Shown here piece after piece: positions 34,445-42,126 of a stretch of 64,000 bases of DNA. The stretch covers positions 1 through 64,000 of the forward strand of contig CAJUAH010000011.1 of the NCBI GenBank assembly GCA_910584375.1. The letters are read 5' to 3'. How positions within the stretch are numbered: position 1 is the first letter of the stretch; every line of letters begins with the position of its first letter. The translations under genes and the position numbers were made by a program. Below the pieces are notes generated by a model that ran no database searches, was not told the origin of the DNA, and saw only the letters and a list, made by a program, of their open reading frames with translations. This DNA is from an uncultured Acetatifactor sp. GTDB taxonomy: Bacteria > Bacillota > Clostridia > Lachnospirales > Lachnospiraceae.

Positions 34445-36808
34445 ATGAAAAGAGGATTATGGAAAAAGATGGCGGCCCTGTCGCTGGCCGCGGTTCTGAG
34501 CCTGGGGCTGGTCGCCTGCAACGGCGGTGGCAGCGGGGACGATCATGGCGGCCAGAGCGGAAACAGGGAGGATATCGGTGGCGGCAGCGGCGGCAATGCC
34601 AGCCAGGCAGGCAAGGAGAATGTCTATTCCTGTCAGGAGCTGGATCTGCTCGGCAGCAATGACAATGTGGTGGATATGCGCTACCGGGACGGTAAACTGT
34701 ATCTGTTTACGGACAGATATGGAGGCTCCGGCGAAGATTTTGTGGAAGAGAATGCACGGGGGATATACAGAGCCAATATAGACGGTTCGGACAGCGGTTT
34801 TGTGCAGCTGGCGTCTCCGGAGAGGGAAGAGACCGGCAGCTGGCTCGTCAGCGGTATGATCACGGATGGGGGATATATCTATGCGGTAGTGAACAGCAGC
34901 TATGAAAATACCTCCGATCCGGACAATCTGATCTATGAGGATCGAACTTTTCTGGACTGCTGGGACATGGAGGGAAAACTACAGTGGTCGAAACGGCTGG
35001 ACTCCGGCAACACGGAGGAGTGGACCTACTGTAATAAGCTGCTGGACGGCGGGGAAGGAAGAGCCCTGACCATTATGGGCGGCGTCAAAAATGAGGCGGT
35101 GCTCTATTCCCCTCAGGGGGAGGAAGTCAGCCGCAAGGAGCTGGACGGCGGGATATTTGGGCGTCTGAGCGGCATGTATACCGGGGAAGACGGACAGCTT
35201 ACGGCGCTGTATTATGACGAAGAATATGAGAAACAGTTTATGGCGGCGTATGATATAGAGACCGGACAACTGGGGGAATCCAGTGAGCTGACTTTTGGGA
35301 ACAGCTACAGTATCCGAAATGTTCAGGGGCAGGAACTGCTGCTCACCGACGGCATGGGTGTGTATACCTGGAGCGTGGGGGACGCGGAGCCCAAGATGCT
35401 GATGAACATTGTCAATTCGGATCTGGCGGCCAACGAGCTGAGCCATGTACAGATCGTGGACGATCAGCATTTTGTGGCCATATATAATGACCTTGCGAAC
35501 TGGGCGCAAAAATGCGCGTATTTCACCTATGTGGATCCGGCAAGCATTCAGGACAGGGCGGAGTTGGCGTTGGGAGGATTGTATATCGGCACGGACGTCA
35601 AGGCCAAGGTGATCCAGTTCAACAAAACCAGCGAGCAGTACAGGATCACGCTGAAAGACTATAATGTCTACAATACCAGCGAGGACTGGACGGCGGGTCA
35701 GACCAGGCTGAACGCTGATATCATCAACGGACAGATGCCGGATATCATGGTGATCGATAATATGAGCAATTATTCCAACTATGTCTCCAAAGGTTTGCTG
35801 GCGGATGTGGGGCAGCTGCTGGAGGCCGATCCGGAAACAAGTCAACTGGAATATCTGCAGAATGTGTGGGACGCGTTTCGGGTGAACGGAACTCTGTACG
35901 CAGTGGTTCCCAGCTTTAGTGTGCGCACCATGATAGCCAAGAAATCGCTGGTGGGGGAGCCTTCGTCCTGGACCATGGCGGATATGGAGGCGGTGCTGGC
36001 TACGATGCCCGAGGGAGCCACGGCTTTTGGCAGTATGATCCGCGATGGCTTTATCTATCAGATGATAAGCTATGCGGGGCAGGATTTTGTGGATATGGAG
36101 ACTGGGAAGTGCAGCTTTAATTCCCAGAGTTTCATAGAGATGCTGGAGTATGCCAGGACGCTGCCCGCGGAGGATCCTCAGAATTATGAGGAAGATTACG
36201 ACTGGGCCTACTATGAGAATCAGTACCGGGAGAACCGCAGTCTGCTGTATGATCTCTACATCGGCAATATCAAGGACTGCAAATACCAGATCAGGGGAAA
36301 CATAGGGGAGGCGGTATCTTTTGTGGGTTTCCCCACGGCGAACTCCAACGGTTCCACACTGTCTCCGGGCAACTACGCCTTTATGATTTCCGCCAGATCG
36401 GATCAGCTGGACGGCGCATGGCAGTTTGTACGCCAGTTTTTGCTGCCGGAGTATCAGACCGGCAGTGAACTCTACGATATGCCGGTACTGAAGTCCGCGT
36501 TTCTGGACAAAGCCCAGGAGGCCACGGAGCGCCCCTACTGGACGGATGAAAACGGAAACAGGGAGTATTATGACGACACCTGGAATATCAATGGGGAAGA
36601 AGTGATCCTGGAACCCTTTACCCAGGAAGAGGTGGATGCAATGTGCGAGTTTATCTATTCCGTGAATCGCACGTCATATTACAATGAATATATCAGCAAT
36701 ATCATCACGGAGGAGGCTGCCGCTTTCTTTGAGGGACAGAAGAGCGCGCAGGAAGTGGCGGATATCATTCAGTCCCGGGCGCAGGTCTATGTGGATGAGA
36801 ACCGGTAG
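34445..36808 (+). CDS. Large solute-binding lipoprotein with extra N-terminal domain
   Basis: A 787-residue lipoprotein (lipobox LGLVACNGG, Cys near residue 24) with a Gly/Ser/Asn-rich linker to about residue 60. Residues about 65-370 form a beta-rich region of repeated blades (DMRYRDGKLYLFTD, GYIYAVVNSS, GQLTALYYDEEYEKQF), resembling a beta-propeller. From about 375 on is a type-1 extracellular solute-binding domain (KAKVIQFNKTSEQYRITLKDYN, PDIMVIDN, FVGFPTANSNGST). No ABC permease gene is near, so it depends on transporter components elsewhere. The combination of propeller and binding domain is longer than ordinary sugar-binding lipoproteins (about 450 residues). Confidence 0.85.
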   Translation: MKRGLWKKMAALSLAAVLSLGLVACNGGGSGDDHGGQSGNREDIGGGSGGNASQAGKENVYSCQELDLLGSNDNVVDMRYRDGKLYLFTDRYGGSGEDFVEENARGIYRANIDGSDSGFVQLASPEREETGSWLVSGMITDGGYIYAVVNSSYENTSDPDNLIYEDRTFLDCWDMEGKLQWSKRLDSGNTEEWTYCNKLLDGGEGRALTIMGGVKNEAVLYSPQGEEVSRKELDGGIFGRLSGMYTGEDGQLTALYYDEEYEKQFMAAYDIETGQLGESSELTFGNSYSIRNVQGQELLLTDGMGVYTWSVGDAEPKMLMNIVNSDLAANELSHVQIVDDQHFVAIYNDLANWAQKCAYFTYVDPASIQDRAELALGGLYIGTDVKAKVIQFNKTSEQYRITLKDYNVYNTSEDWTAGQTRLNADIINGQMPDIMVIDNMSNYSNYVSKGLLADVGQLLEADPETSQLEYLQNVWDAFRVNGTLYAVVPSFSVRTMIAKKSLVGEPSSWTMADMEAVLATMPEGATAFGSMIRDGFIYQMISYAGQDFVDMETGKCSFNSQSFIEMLEYARTLPAEDPQNYEEDYDWAYYENQYRENRSLLYDLYIGNIKDCKYQIRGNIGEAVSFVGFPTANSNGSTLSPGNYAFMISARSDQLDGAWQFVRQFLLPEYQTGSELYDMPVLKSAFLDKAQEATERPYWTDENGNREYYDDTWNINGEEVILEPFTQEEVDAMCEFIYSVNRTSYYNEYISNIITEEAAAFFEGQKSAQEVADIIQSRAQVYVDENR

Positions 36809-36842
36809 CACAGCGAAATCGTACGGGAAAGGATTGTAAAGC

Positions 36843-37580
36843 ATGAAAAAAGTAAAAATTCTCGCCGCAGGCATGGTGGTGGCAGGCCTGTTGGCCGGAT
36901 GCAGCAATATGGGAAACGCGCCGGTCGATGGCGGCGACCGGGCCGGCATACCCCGGGAGTCATCCGCGGAGCTTACAGAGGGATCTTCTGCAGTTTTGGC
37001 GGAGTCCCGGACAGAAATTTCCGGGGCGGAGGATTCCTCGGAGGACACAGCGGCAACAGCCGAGATAGAATTGCAGGAAGAGGAAAGGGCCTTTTTTACA
37101 GACTTCATACAGGAGAAGGAAAATTACGGGTTTCTCCTGTCGGAGTATGATATCCCCGGGGATGTGAATTTGTTTGAGGTGTTGTACAGCGGCGCCGGAT
37201 TTGGCGAGGGGATACCGGAGGAAGATATACCGCTTTATCTTGAAAAAACCCAGGAGGAAGAGATATATACGGACTGTGTTAAGATGTCCCGGCAAGATAT
37301 CGACGACTTCCTGAAACGAAAACTGGGTCTGGGTCTGGATGAGATGAATCATTCCCTGGATGTGGTGTATCTTAAGGAGACGGACGCCTATTACATCCAG
37401 GCGGGCGATACCAATTATCTGCCCTTCATGTGTACGGGAGGAACCGTACAGGGGGATACCTACACACTGCATTTTGCTCCTGCGGCCGACTGGGCGGAGA
37501 CAGCTGGAGAACGGGAGACCGTCCTGGTAAAAACGGATGACGGCTACCGATTTATATCAAATCATATATTGGCGCAATAG
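36843..37580 (+). CDS. Lipoprotein of unknown function
   Basis: A 245-residue protein with lipobox (VVAGLLAGCSN, Cys near residue 20), a low-complexity Ser/Glu/Ala linker to about residue 80 and a globular C-terminal part. The latter has FFTDFIQEKENYGFLLSEYD and a late beta segment (GGTVQGDTYTLHFAPAADW). I recognise no family. It follows the solute-binding protein by 34 bp and probably shares its transcript. Confidence 0.75.
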   Translation: MKKVKILAAGMVVAGLLAGCSNMGNAPVDGGDRAGIPRESSAELTEGSSAVLAESRTEISGAEDSSEDTAATAEIELQEEERAFFTDFIQEKENYGFLLSEYDIPGDVNLFEVLYSGAGFGEGIPEEDIPLYLEKTQEEEIYTDCVKMSRQDIDDFLKRKLGLGLDEMNHSLDVVYLKETDAYYIQAGDTNYLPFMCTGGTVQGDTYTLHFAPAADWAETAGERETVLVKTDDGYRFISNHILAQ

Positions 37581-37586
37581 AATTAA

Positions 37587-37635
37587 CGCGGTGCGGAACC
37601 TGAACCGAAATGGCCGGATTCCGCACCGCGTTATT
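37587..37635 (+). terminator. Terminator after the lipoprotein gene
   Basis: CGCGGTGCGGAA pairs perfectly with TTCCGCACCGCG around a 20-nt loop, followed by TTATT. Confidence 0.8.
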
Positions 37636-37671
37636 GCGGTAGGTAAAAAATGCGTGGAAAACAAAAAGCGC

Positions 37672-37702
37672 TTGACTGTAAACCCGGTTGATACTTTATA
37701 TT
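37672..37702 (+). promoter_or_regulatory. MerR-type promoter with 19-bp spacer
   Basis: TTGACT (37672-37677) and TATATT (37697-37702) are 19 bp apart; the spacer carries the dyad AACC-C-GGTT, as expected for a MerR-family autoregulated promoter. Confidence 0.65.
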
Positions 37703-37759
37703 AGAGGGGAAACAATATAAGAGGGCGAGATCTACAGAGCCGGACAGGAGGCGTATAAT

Positions 37760-38617
37760 ATGACGATAAAAGAGGCGGAAAGACGGACGGGACTGACGCG
37801 TTCCAATATCCGTTTTTATGAAAAGGAAAAGCTTATAGAACCTTCCAGAAATGACAACAACGGATATCGAGATTATTCGGCGGCGGATATTGAGAATCTG
37901 AAAAAGATAGCTTTTTTGCGCACATTGGAAATAACAATAGAAGATATACGCCGCATCATAGCCGGACAGGCTCCTATGGCGGAGATCATCGAAAAACAGG
38001 CGGAAACGATCGGCGAGCAGATCGAGAGCCTGGGCAGGGCGAAAGTCATGTGTGAAAAAATGCTTGAGAGCGGCGACGTCAGCTATGAGGAATTACAGAT
38101 CGAGAAATATATGGCGGATCCCGGCATCTATTGGAAGGAAAATAAGGCGGTGTTCAAGCTGGATTCGGTGAGCTTTATGCATTTATGGGGAAGTTTTATA
38201 ACCTGGTCGGCGATCACCTTTATCTGCCTGATGATCGGAATCCTGTCGTACGCAAAACTGCCGGACAAGATACCCGTGCAATGGAGCCATGGCGCGGCGG
38301 TATCTTCGGTGGATAAGGCATTTATCTTTGCATATCCTTTGGCCTGTGTCCTGCTCCGGGTTGCTGTCAGGCCCGTTATTTACACGCGCCTGCTGAGGAA
38401 CCGCCCCTGCGGAGAACCTGTAACGGAGTATTTGACGAACTATTTATGTTTTATCGCGCTGTCGGTGGAGCTGTTTTCGATATTGTTTGTCTGCGGTGCT
38501 GCCAAAAGCGTGGCAGCGGTTATTGCGGTGGATACGGCTGTATTTTTGGGAATGCTGCTTGCGGCGGCTCTTCACCTCGGTGGTACGGGCAGATATAAAC
38601 GGAAAAGGCTATTTTAG
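37760..38617 (+). CDS. MerR-family regulator with DUF1648 membrane domain
   Basis: A 285-residue protein. Residues 1-70 are a MerR winged helix (KEAERRTGLTRSNIRFYEKEKLIEPSRNDNNGYRDYS) with a helical linker to about 130. The C-terminal half has four membrane helices with the DUF1648 motif LPDKIPVQWSHG near residue 177. DUF1648 occurs in SdpI-type immunity proteins and their kin, so this may be a membrane-tethered sensor of a peptide or envelope signal. AGGAGG is 9 nt before the ATG, and a promoter with a 19-bp spacer lies 58 bp upstream. Confidence 0.85.
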   Translation: MTIKEAERRTGLTRSNIRFYEKEKLIEPSRNDNNGYRDYSAADIENLKKIAFLRTLEITIEDIRRIIAGQAPMAEIIEKQAETIGEQIESLGRAKVMCEKMLESGDVSYEELQIEKYMADPGIYWKENKAVFKLDSVSFMHLWGSFITWSAITFICLMIGILSYAKLPDKIPVQWSHGAAVSSVDKAFIFAYPLACVLLRVAVRPVIYTRLLRNRPCGEPVTEYLTNYLCFIALSVELFSILFVCGAAKSVAAVIAVDTAVFLGMLLAAALHLGGTGRYKRKRLF

Positions 38618-38680
38618 AATTTGATTGTATTTCCGGGGTTCATGGGCTATAATGACGTTAAGCGTGGAGGTGAAAGAATT

Positions 38681-39223
38681 ATGGATGCGTTGGGAAAAGA
38701 AGAGGTTTACACGATAGACGATATTTACGCCCTGCCAGATGGCCAACGGGCGGAGCTGATTGATGGAAAGATTTATTACATGGCTCCGCCAAGCAGGACC
38801 CACCAGAAAATCAATGGGAAATTACATCAGGCAATAGCGAACTATATCGACAGTAAGGGCGGAGAATGTGAAGTTTATGCAGCTCCATTTGCAGTGTTTT
38901 TGAATAAAGATGATATAAATTATGTTGAGCCGGATATTTCTGTGATTTGCGATCTGCACAAATTAGACGATAAGGGTTGTCATGGCGCGCCAGATTGGAT
39001 TATAGAAATTATTTCACCTGGTAATAAACCGATGGATTATTTCACAAAGTTATTTAAATACCGAACAGCAGGAGTCAGGGAGTATTGGATTGTTGATCCA
39101 ACCAAAGAAATGGTGATGGTATACAGATTTGAAAAAGAGACAATGGAAGAGTACCCCTTTGGCGAGAATGTTCCGGCTGGAATATATGAAGATCTTTCTA
39201 TTAGAGTAGATAGAGTAGAGTGA
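38681..39223 (+). CDS. Uma2-family PD-(D/E)XK endonuclease-like protein
   Basis: About 180 residues from the ATG at 38681 (GTGGAGGTG upstream). Typical Uma2/DUF820 features are the opening YTIDDIYALPDGQRAELIDGKIY, the acidic YVEPDISVICD (Asp near 91) and PDWIIEIISPGNKPMD (Glu near 111), then KLFKYRTAGVREYWIVDP. The conserved D..ExK-like core suggests nuclease activity, but no member is well characterised. It is AT-richer than its upstream neighbours and abuts the tRNA-Leu integration site, so it may be cargo of an older integrated element. Confidence 0.85.
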   Translation: MDALGKEEVYTIDDIYALPDGQRAELIDGKIYYMAPPSRTHQKINGKLHQAIANYIDSKGGECEVYAAPFAVFLNKDDINYVEPDISVICDLHKLDDKGCHGAPDWIIEIISPGNKPMDYFTKLFKYRTAGVREYWIVDPTKEMVMVYRFEKETMEEYPFGENVPAGIYEDLSIRVDRVE

Positions 39224-39230
39224 ACCATAA

Positions 39231-39272
39231 AAAGCTGAAATCACCGGTTTCTCAAAGATTTCAGCTGCATAA
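39231..39272 (+). pseudogene. Relic like the end of the adjacent integrase (or a conserved hairpin)
   Basis: Fourteen codons reading KAEITGFSKISAA then stop match the integrase remnant end KAENSDSSKLSAT at 40974-41015. The DNA also forms a perfect inverted repeat (AGCTGAAATC/GATTTCAGCT), and the second copy keeps the pairing. It could therefore be an integrase tail or a structural arm of the att site. Confidence 0.5.
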
Positions 39273-39288
39273 CAGCCACTGTACAAAA

Positions 39289-39328
39289 CGGCGCGAAACC
39301 TGAACCTTCGGGGTTCAACTTCGCGCCG
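39289..39328 (-). terminator. Displaced tRNA-Leu terminator candidate
   Basis: CGGCGCGAA pairs with TTCGCGCCG with a further inner helix around TTCG. On the minus strand it is followed by TTTTG and lies just after the duplicated tRNA-Leu 3' end, as the tRNA terminator would before integration. Confidence 0.55.
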
Positions 39329-39333
39329 TAAAA

Positions 39334-39369
39334 TGCAAGAGATGGGACTTGAACCCACACGACATTGCT
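39334..39369 (-). other. att site: displaced 3' end of tRNA-Leu
   Basis: A 36-bp exact copy of 41023-41058, the T-arm and acceptor 3' part of the intact tRNA-Leu on the minus strand. It marks the far end of an integrated element (39370-41022). Confidence 0.85.
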
Positions 39370-39614
39370 CAAAAGTATAATAAATACGAGGTTTTTATAG
39401 CATAGTAGTCCATCTGAAAGCTGTACAGAAGAATTTTTGAATAATAAGATTTTGGAAGTTGCAGTTAAAATTATTTTCCTGCCAATATAATTGAAAGATT
39501 TAAGAAGACCCCATATAATTTTGGAACATATCAGAAATTTGACAATGGGAGACGTAGTGGAAAATAATTTATTACATTACTTGATACTTGAAATGATTGA
39601 TTTAGGAGGACGAT

Positions 39615-39758
39615 ATGAATGACAAACAAAAGTTTTATGAGTTAAGGGATAAACTAAAAGAACATAAATATGAAGTTGAACATTTGACATATAATTTTAG
39701 GGATACTTTTAATATGTATTCAGGCATAGTACATTCAGGTAAATATATATGGGAGTAA
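39615..39758 (+). CDS. Small ORF of unknown function (47 aa)
   Basis: A perfect AGGAGG (39604-39609) precedes the ATG; the product starts MNDKQKFYELRDKLKEHKYE and ends GKYIWE. No family recognised. Its C-terminal end nearly abuts the DUF2513-like fragment, so both may be pieces of one broken gene. Confidence 0.5.
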   Translation: MNDKQKFYELRDKLKEHKYEVEHLTYNFRDTFNMYSGIVHSGKYIWE

Positions 39759-39762
39759 TGGG

Positions 39763-39954
39763 GTGTATGCATTTAGTGCTGGAAGACTCACTTGGGAAGG
39801 ACATGAATTTTTGGATAAAATTCGTGAAGATACTATATGGAATAAGACAAAGGACACTATTGTAGATAAAGGCTTGCCATTTGTCTTTGATATAGTTAAA
39901 TCTGCATCTACAGAAATAATTACTGGAGTTGTAACAGGGGTTGTTGGGTTATGA
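39763..39954 (+). pseudogene. Truncated DUF2513-like gene
   Basis: A 63-residue frame beginning at a GTG, with LTWEGHEFLDKIREDTIWNKTKD, the C-terminal hallmark of DUF2513 proteins, which occur on phages and mobile elements. The N-terminal winged-helix part is missing and no ribosome site is present, so it is probably a relic. Confidence 0.6.
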
Positions 39955-40045
39955 ATGAAATTAGATATTTATTTGCGTTGCACAAACAACGTATTGACTC
40001 GTGCTATTTTAGGTAATATAATGTTATAAAGGAGGAGTTGAGGAT

Positions 40046-40318
40046 ATGGCAACGACTAATATAACAATGAGAATGGATGAGGATTTAAAATCTCAGTTAC
40101 AGGAACTTGTATCTAATCTTGGAATGGATATGACAACTTTTTTTACAGTATCAGCAAAACAGGCCGTGAGAGAACAACGAATACCATTTGCAATTTCTAT
40201 GGATGTACCTAACGCAGATACAATCAGAGCCATTGATGATGTAAGGCGTGGAAGAAATTTAAGCCGTTCCTTTTTTTCTGTGGAAGAATTAATGGAGGAT
40301 TTGAATGCTGAAGATTAG
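40046..40318 (+). CDS. RelB/DinJ-family antitoxin
   Basis: A 90-residue protein with an N-terminal ribbon-helix-helix (TNITMRMDEDLKSQLQELVSNLGMDMTTFFTVSAKQAV) that binds DNA and represses the pair, and a C-terminal toxin-binding tail. AGGAGG lies about 9 nt before the ATG. The last 14 bp overlap the toxin gene. It should neutralise the YafQ-type toxin encoded next. Confidence 0.9.
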   Translation: MATTNITMRMDEDLKSQLQELVSNLGMDMTTFFTVSAKQAVREQRIPFAISMDVPNADTIRAIDDVRRGRNLSRSFFSVEELMEDLNAED

Positions 40319-40577
40319 ATATCATTCTTCTTTTAAGAAAGATTATAAAAGGATTATCAAAAGAGGATATGACACAAAACTGATAGAAGATATTATTCAA
40401 AAATTAGCAAGAGGAGAACAATTACCCGAGAAGAATAAAGATCATCCTCTTAGTGGAGACTATACTGGATGTAGAGAATGTCATATAACACCAGATTGGC
40501 TGTTGATTTATGAAATTGACAACGGGGAATTGATTTTGTATTTAACAAGGACGGGAACGCATAGCGATTTATTTTAG
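40305..40577 (+). CDS. YafQ-family mRNA-interferase toxin
   Basis: A 90-residue RelE/ParE-superfamily protein of the YafQ branch. The active-site pattern is complete: HPLSGDY with CRECHITPDWLLIYEI and the terminal RTGTHSDLF give the His/Asp/His residues that cleave ribosome-bound mRNA. It overlaps the antitoxin gene by 14 bp. The pair is the best-preserved part of the decayed element and may stabilise it. Confidence 0.92.
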   Translation: MLKIRYHSSFKKDYKRIIKRGYDTKLIEDIIQKLARGEQLPEKNKDHPLSGDYTGCRECHITPDWLLIYEIDNGELILYLTRTGTHSDLF

Positions 40578-40599
40578 AATAGAATAAAAAAGATAATAG

Positions 40600-40637
40600 A
40601 AAGCATTTGGAAAATAAAAATTCCAGATGCTTTTTAT
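40600..40637 (+). terminator. Terminator after the toxin-antitoxin pair
   Basis: AAAGCATTTGGAA pairs with TTCCAGATGCTTT (one G-T pair) and is followed by TTATTATA. Confidence 0.7.
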
Positions 40638-40736
40638 TATACAATAAAATAAAAAAAGAAAAGGAGAGTGTGACTATGAAACAAAAAGCAAACATTGTTG
40701 AAAACAACAGAACAGATGGATGTGTGATGGCCATGA

Positions 40737-41015
40737 TTTGCTGACAATATAGAAACAATCGAAAAAACATATGGTTCCACATTGTTGTACAACGGTGTAA
40801 ATATAAGCGCAGTAAAGGATATGCTTGGACATGCAGATGAAACAACTACCCTAAAACATTATATATACAATACCATAACTAATCAAAAAACAGGGGAAAT
40901 GGTATTAAACGCGCTGTCTGATAAAAAAGTGACCAAAAGTGACCACAATATAATCCAATTTACAGGGCAGAAAAAAGCTGAAAACTCTGATTCTTCAAAG
41001 CTTTCAGCCACATAG
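40737..41015 (+). pseudogene. Truncated tyrosine-type integrase
   Basis: Only the C-terminal catalytic part remains: STLLYNGVNISAVKDMLGHADE, with the LGHA histidine and the following TLKHYIYN, where the nucleophile Tyr is expected. The upstream Arg and His-x-x-Arg motifs and the N-terminal domains are missing; the frame opens just after a stop at 40734. It ends 8 bp before the tRNA-Leu 3' end, the usual place for an integrase. Confidence 0.8.
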
Positions 41016-41022
41016 CAATCAC

Positions 41023-41106
41023 TGCAAGAGATGGGACTTGAACCCACACGACATTGCTGCCACCAGATCCTTAGTCTGGCCTGTCTGCCAATTCCAGCAC
41101 TCTTGC
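41023..41106 (-). tRNA. tRNA-Leu (anticodon AAG)
   Basis: An 84-nt class-II tRNA on the minus strand. Acceptor GCAAGAG pairs with CTCTTGC, the anticodon stem CCAGA/TCTGG encloses CTAAGGA (anticodon AAG), the variable arm is long, and the T-loop is GTTCAAGTC. CCA is not encoded. Its last 36 bp are the att core of the neighbouring element. Confidence 0.9.
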
Positions 41107-41300
41107 CTGTTGATAAATCATCTCGGTTTCATCCGTCTGACGAACTCATCCAAGCAGATAATATACTAACATCCCGGAGGGAAAATGTCAATGCCTTTTG
41201 CACAAATTTTGGTTGTCACGGGACAGGATTTATGATAAAATAATAGCATATAAAATCTGTTTGGGCAGAAATAGCAGGAAATGAGGTTGATTAAGTCAAG

Positions 41301-42101
41301 ATGGATAATGTGAATACATTTTTGGAGCAGGCCATGCGGATCCCGCAGCTGGAGGAATTGTTCGTGATATTCGGAGCAGGCACCCGGCTGCCCTTTGTGA
41401 CATGTGACGAGCAGGACTTTACGGATCAGATATGGACATTTGTGGAGGAGGAGAAGGCAAAACACTATGCGGATGTGCGAAGAGAGAATTTTGGAGACGC
41501 ACTGGCGGTGGTAAAAGTTACAAAAGAACATATGCTGCCGTTTTTCAGCAGTCTGTTTGCCTACGGCGTCGACGTCATCATGTTTCAGGAGGAGGAGCGC
41601 CTGACGGCTCTGCCGCTGGACAAACTGGTCAGACGTCCGGATCAGTCCCAGATACCGGAGGATAAGAGACCTTTTTTAAATCCGCAGATGCAGCTTTCCG
41701 GCATTCATTTCATGCAGGAGATGCATCGTAAGGAGCGCAATGCCCAGGCTTTGCATGAGTTCGAGGAGGAGATGGCGGTAAACATTGTGCGCAGCCGCTT
41801 TTTGGTACCGCACGAGATCGATGGGGACGCGCCCCTGCCGGACGGCTCCAATATCCGGATTCCCTGTGTAAAAAATAAGGAAGGGCAGATGTTCCAGCCT
41901 ATTTTTACAGACGGGCAGGAGTTGGTCAAGTTTGACAGAGAGAGAAAATTTCGTGCCAGCGCCATAGCTTTTGAGGACATACAGAAAGCCATGGGAAAGG
42001 AAGTCAAGGGTATCGTAATCAATCCTACGAGTCTGAATATCATACTGATGGCAGATAAGATTCCCGCGCTGATCGAGAGATTCAAACCCGCTGAACAGTA
42101 A
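41301..42101 (+). CDS. SseB-domain protein
   Basis: A 266-residue cytoplasmic protein. The C-terminal third has the SseB N-terminal-type pattern (IPCVKNKEGQMFQPIFTDGQELVKF and KGIVINPTSLNIILM), while the N-terminal half (ELFVIFGAGTRLPFVTCDEQDF) looks like a second, diverged copy. SseB proteins affect serine sensitivity in E. coli and elsewhere have no firm role. It lies 25 bp upstream of an EAL phosphodiesterase gene and may be co-transcribed. Confidence 0.75.
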   Translation: MDNVNTFLEQAMRIPQLEELFVIFGAGTRLPFVTCDEQDFTDQIWTFVEEEKAKHYADVRRENFGDALAVVKVTKEHMLPFFSSLFAYGVDVIMFQEEERLTALPLDKLVRRPDQSQIPEDKRPFLNPQMQLSGIHFMQEMHRKERNAQALHEFEEEMAVNIVRSRFLVPHEIDGDAPLPDGSNIRIPCVKNKEGQMFQPIFTDGQELVKFDRERKFRASAIAFEDIQKAMGKEVKGIVINPTSLNIILMADKIPALIERFKPAEQ

Positions 42102-42126
42102 TAGGGGAAGTTGGGGGGCTCAGTAT

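Larger units (their letters stand above)
39370..41058. mobile_element. Decayed small integrative element in tRNA-Leu
   Basis: Bounded by 36-bp direct repeats of the tRNA-Leu 3' end. The interior is strongly AT-rich compared with the flanks and holds a small ORF, a DUF2513 fragment, a DinJ-YafQ pair and a truncated tyrosine integrase next to the tRNA. No full integrase remains, so it is probably immobile by itself. Between 39370 and 39614 no gene is seen. Confidence 0.85.

Noticed and set aside
39334..39369. A second complete tRNA-Leu
   Set aside because: Only the last 36 bp are present; the D and anticodon arms are missing.
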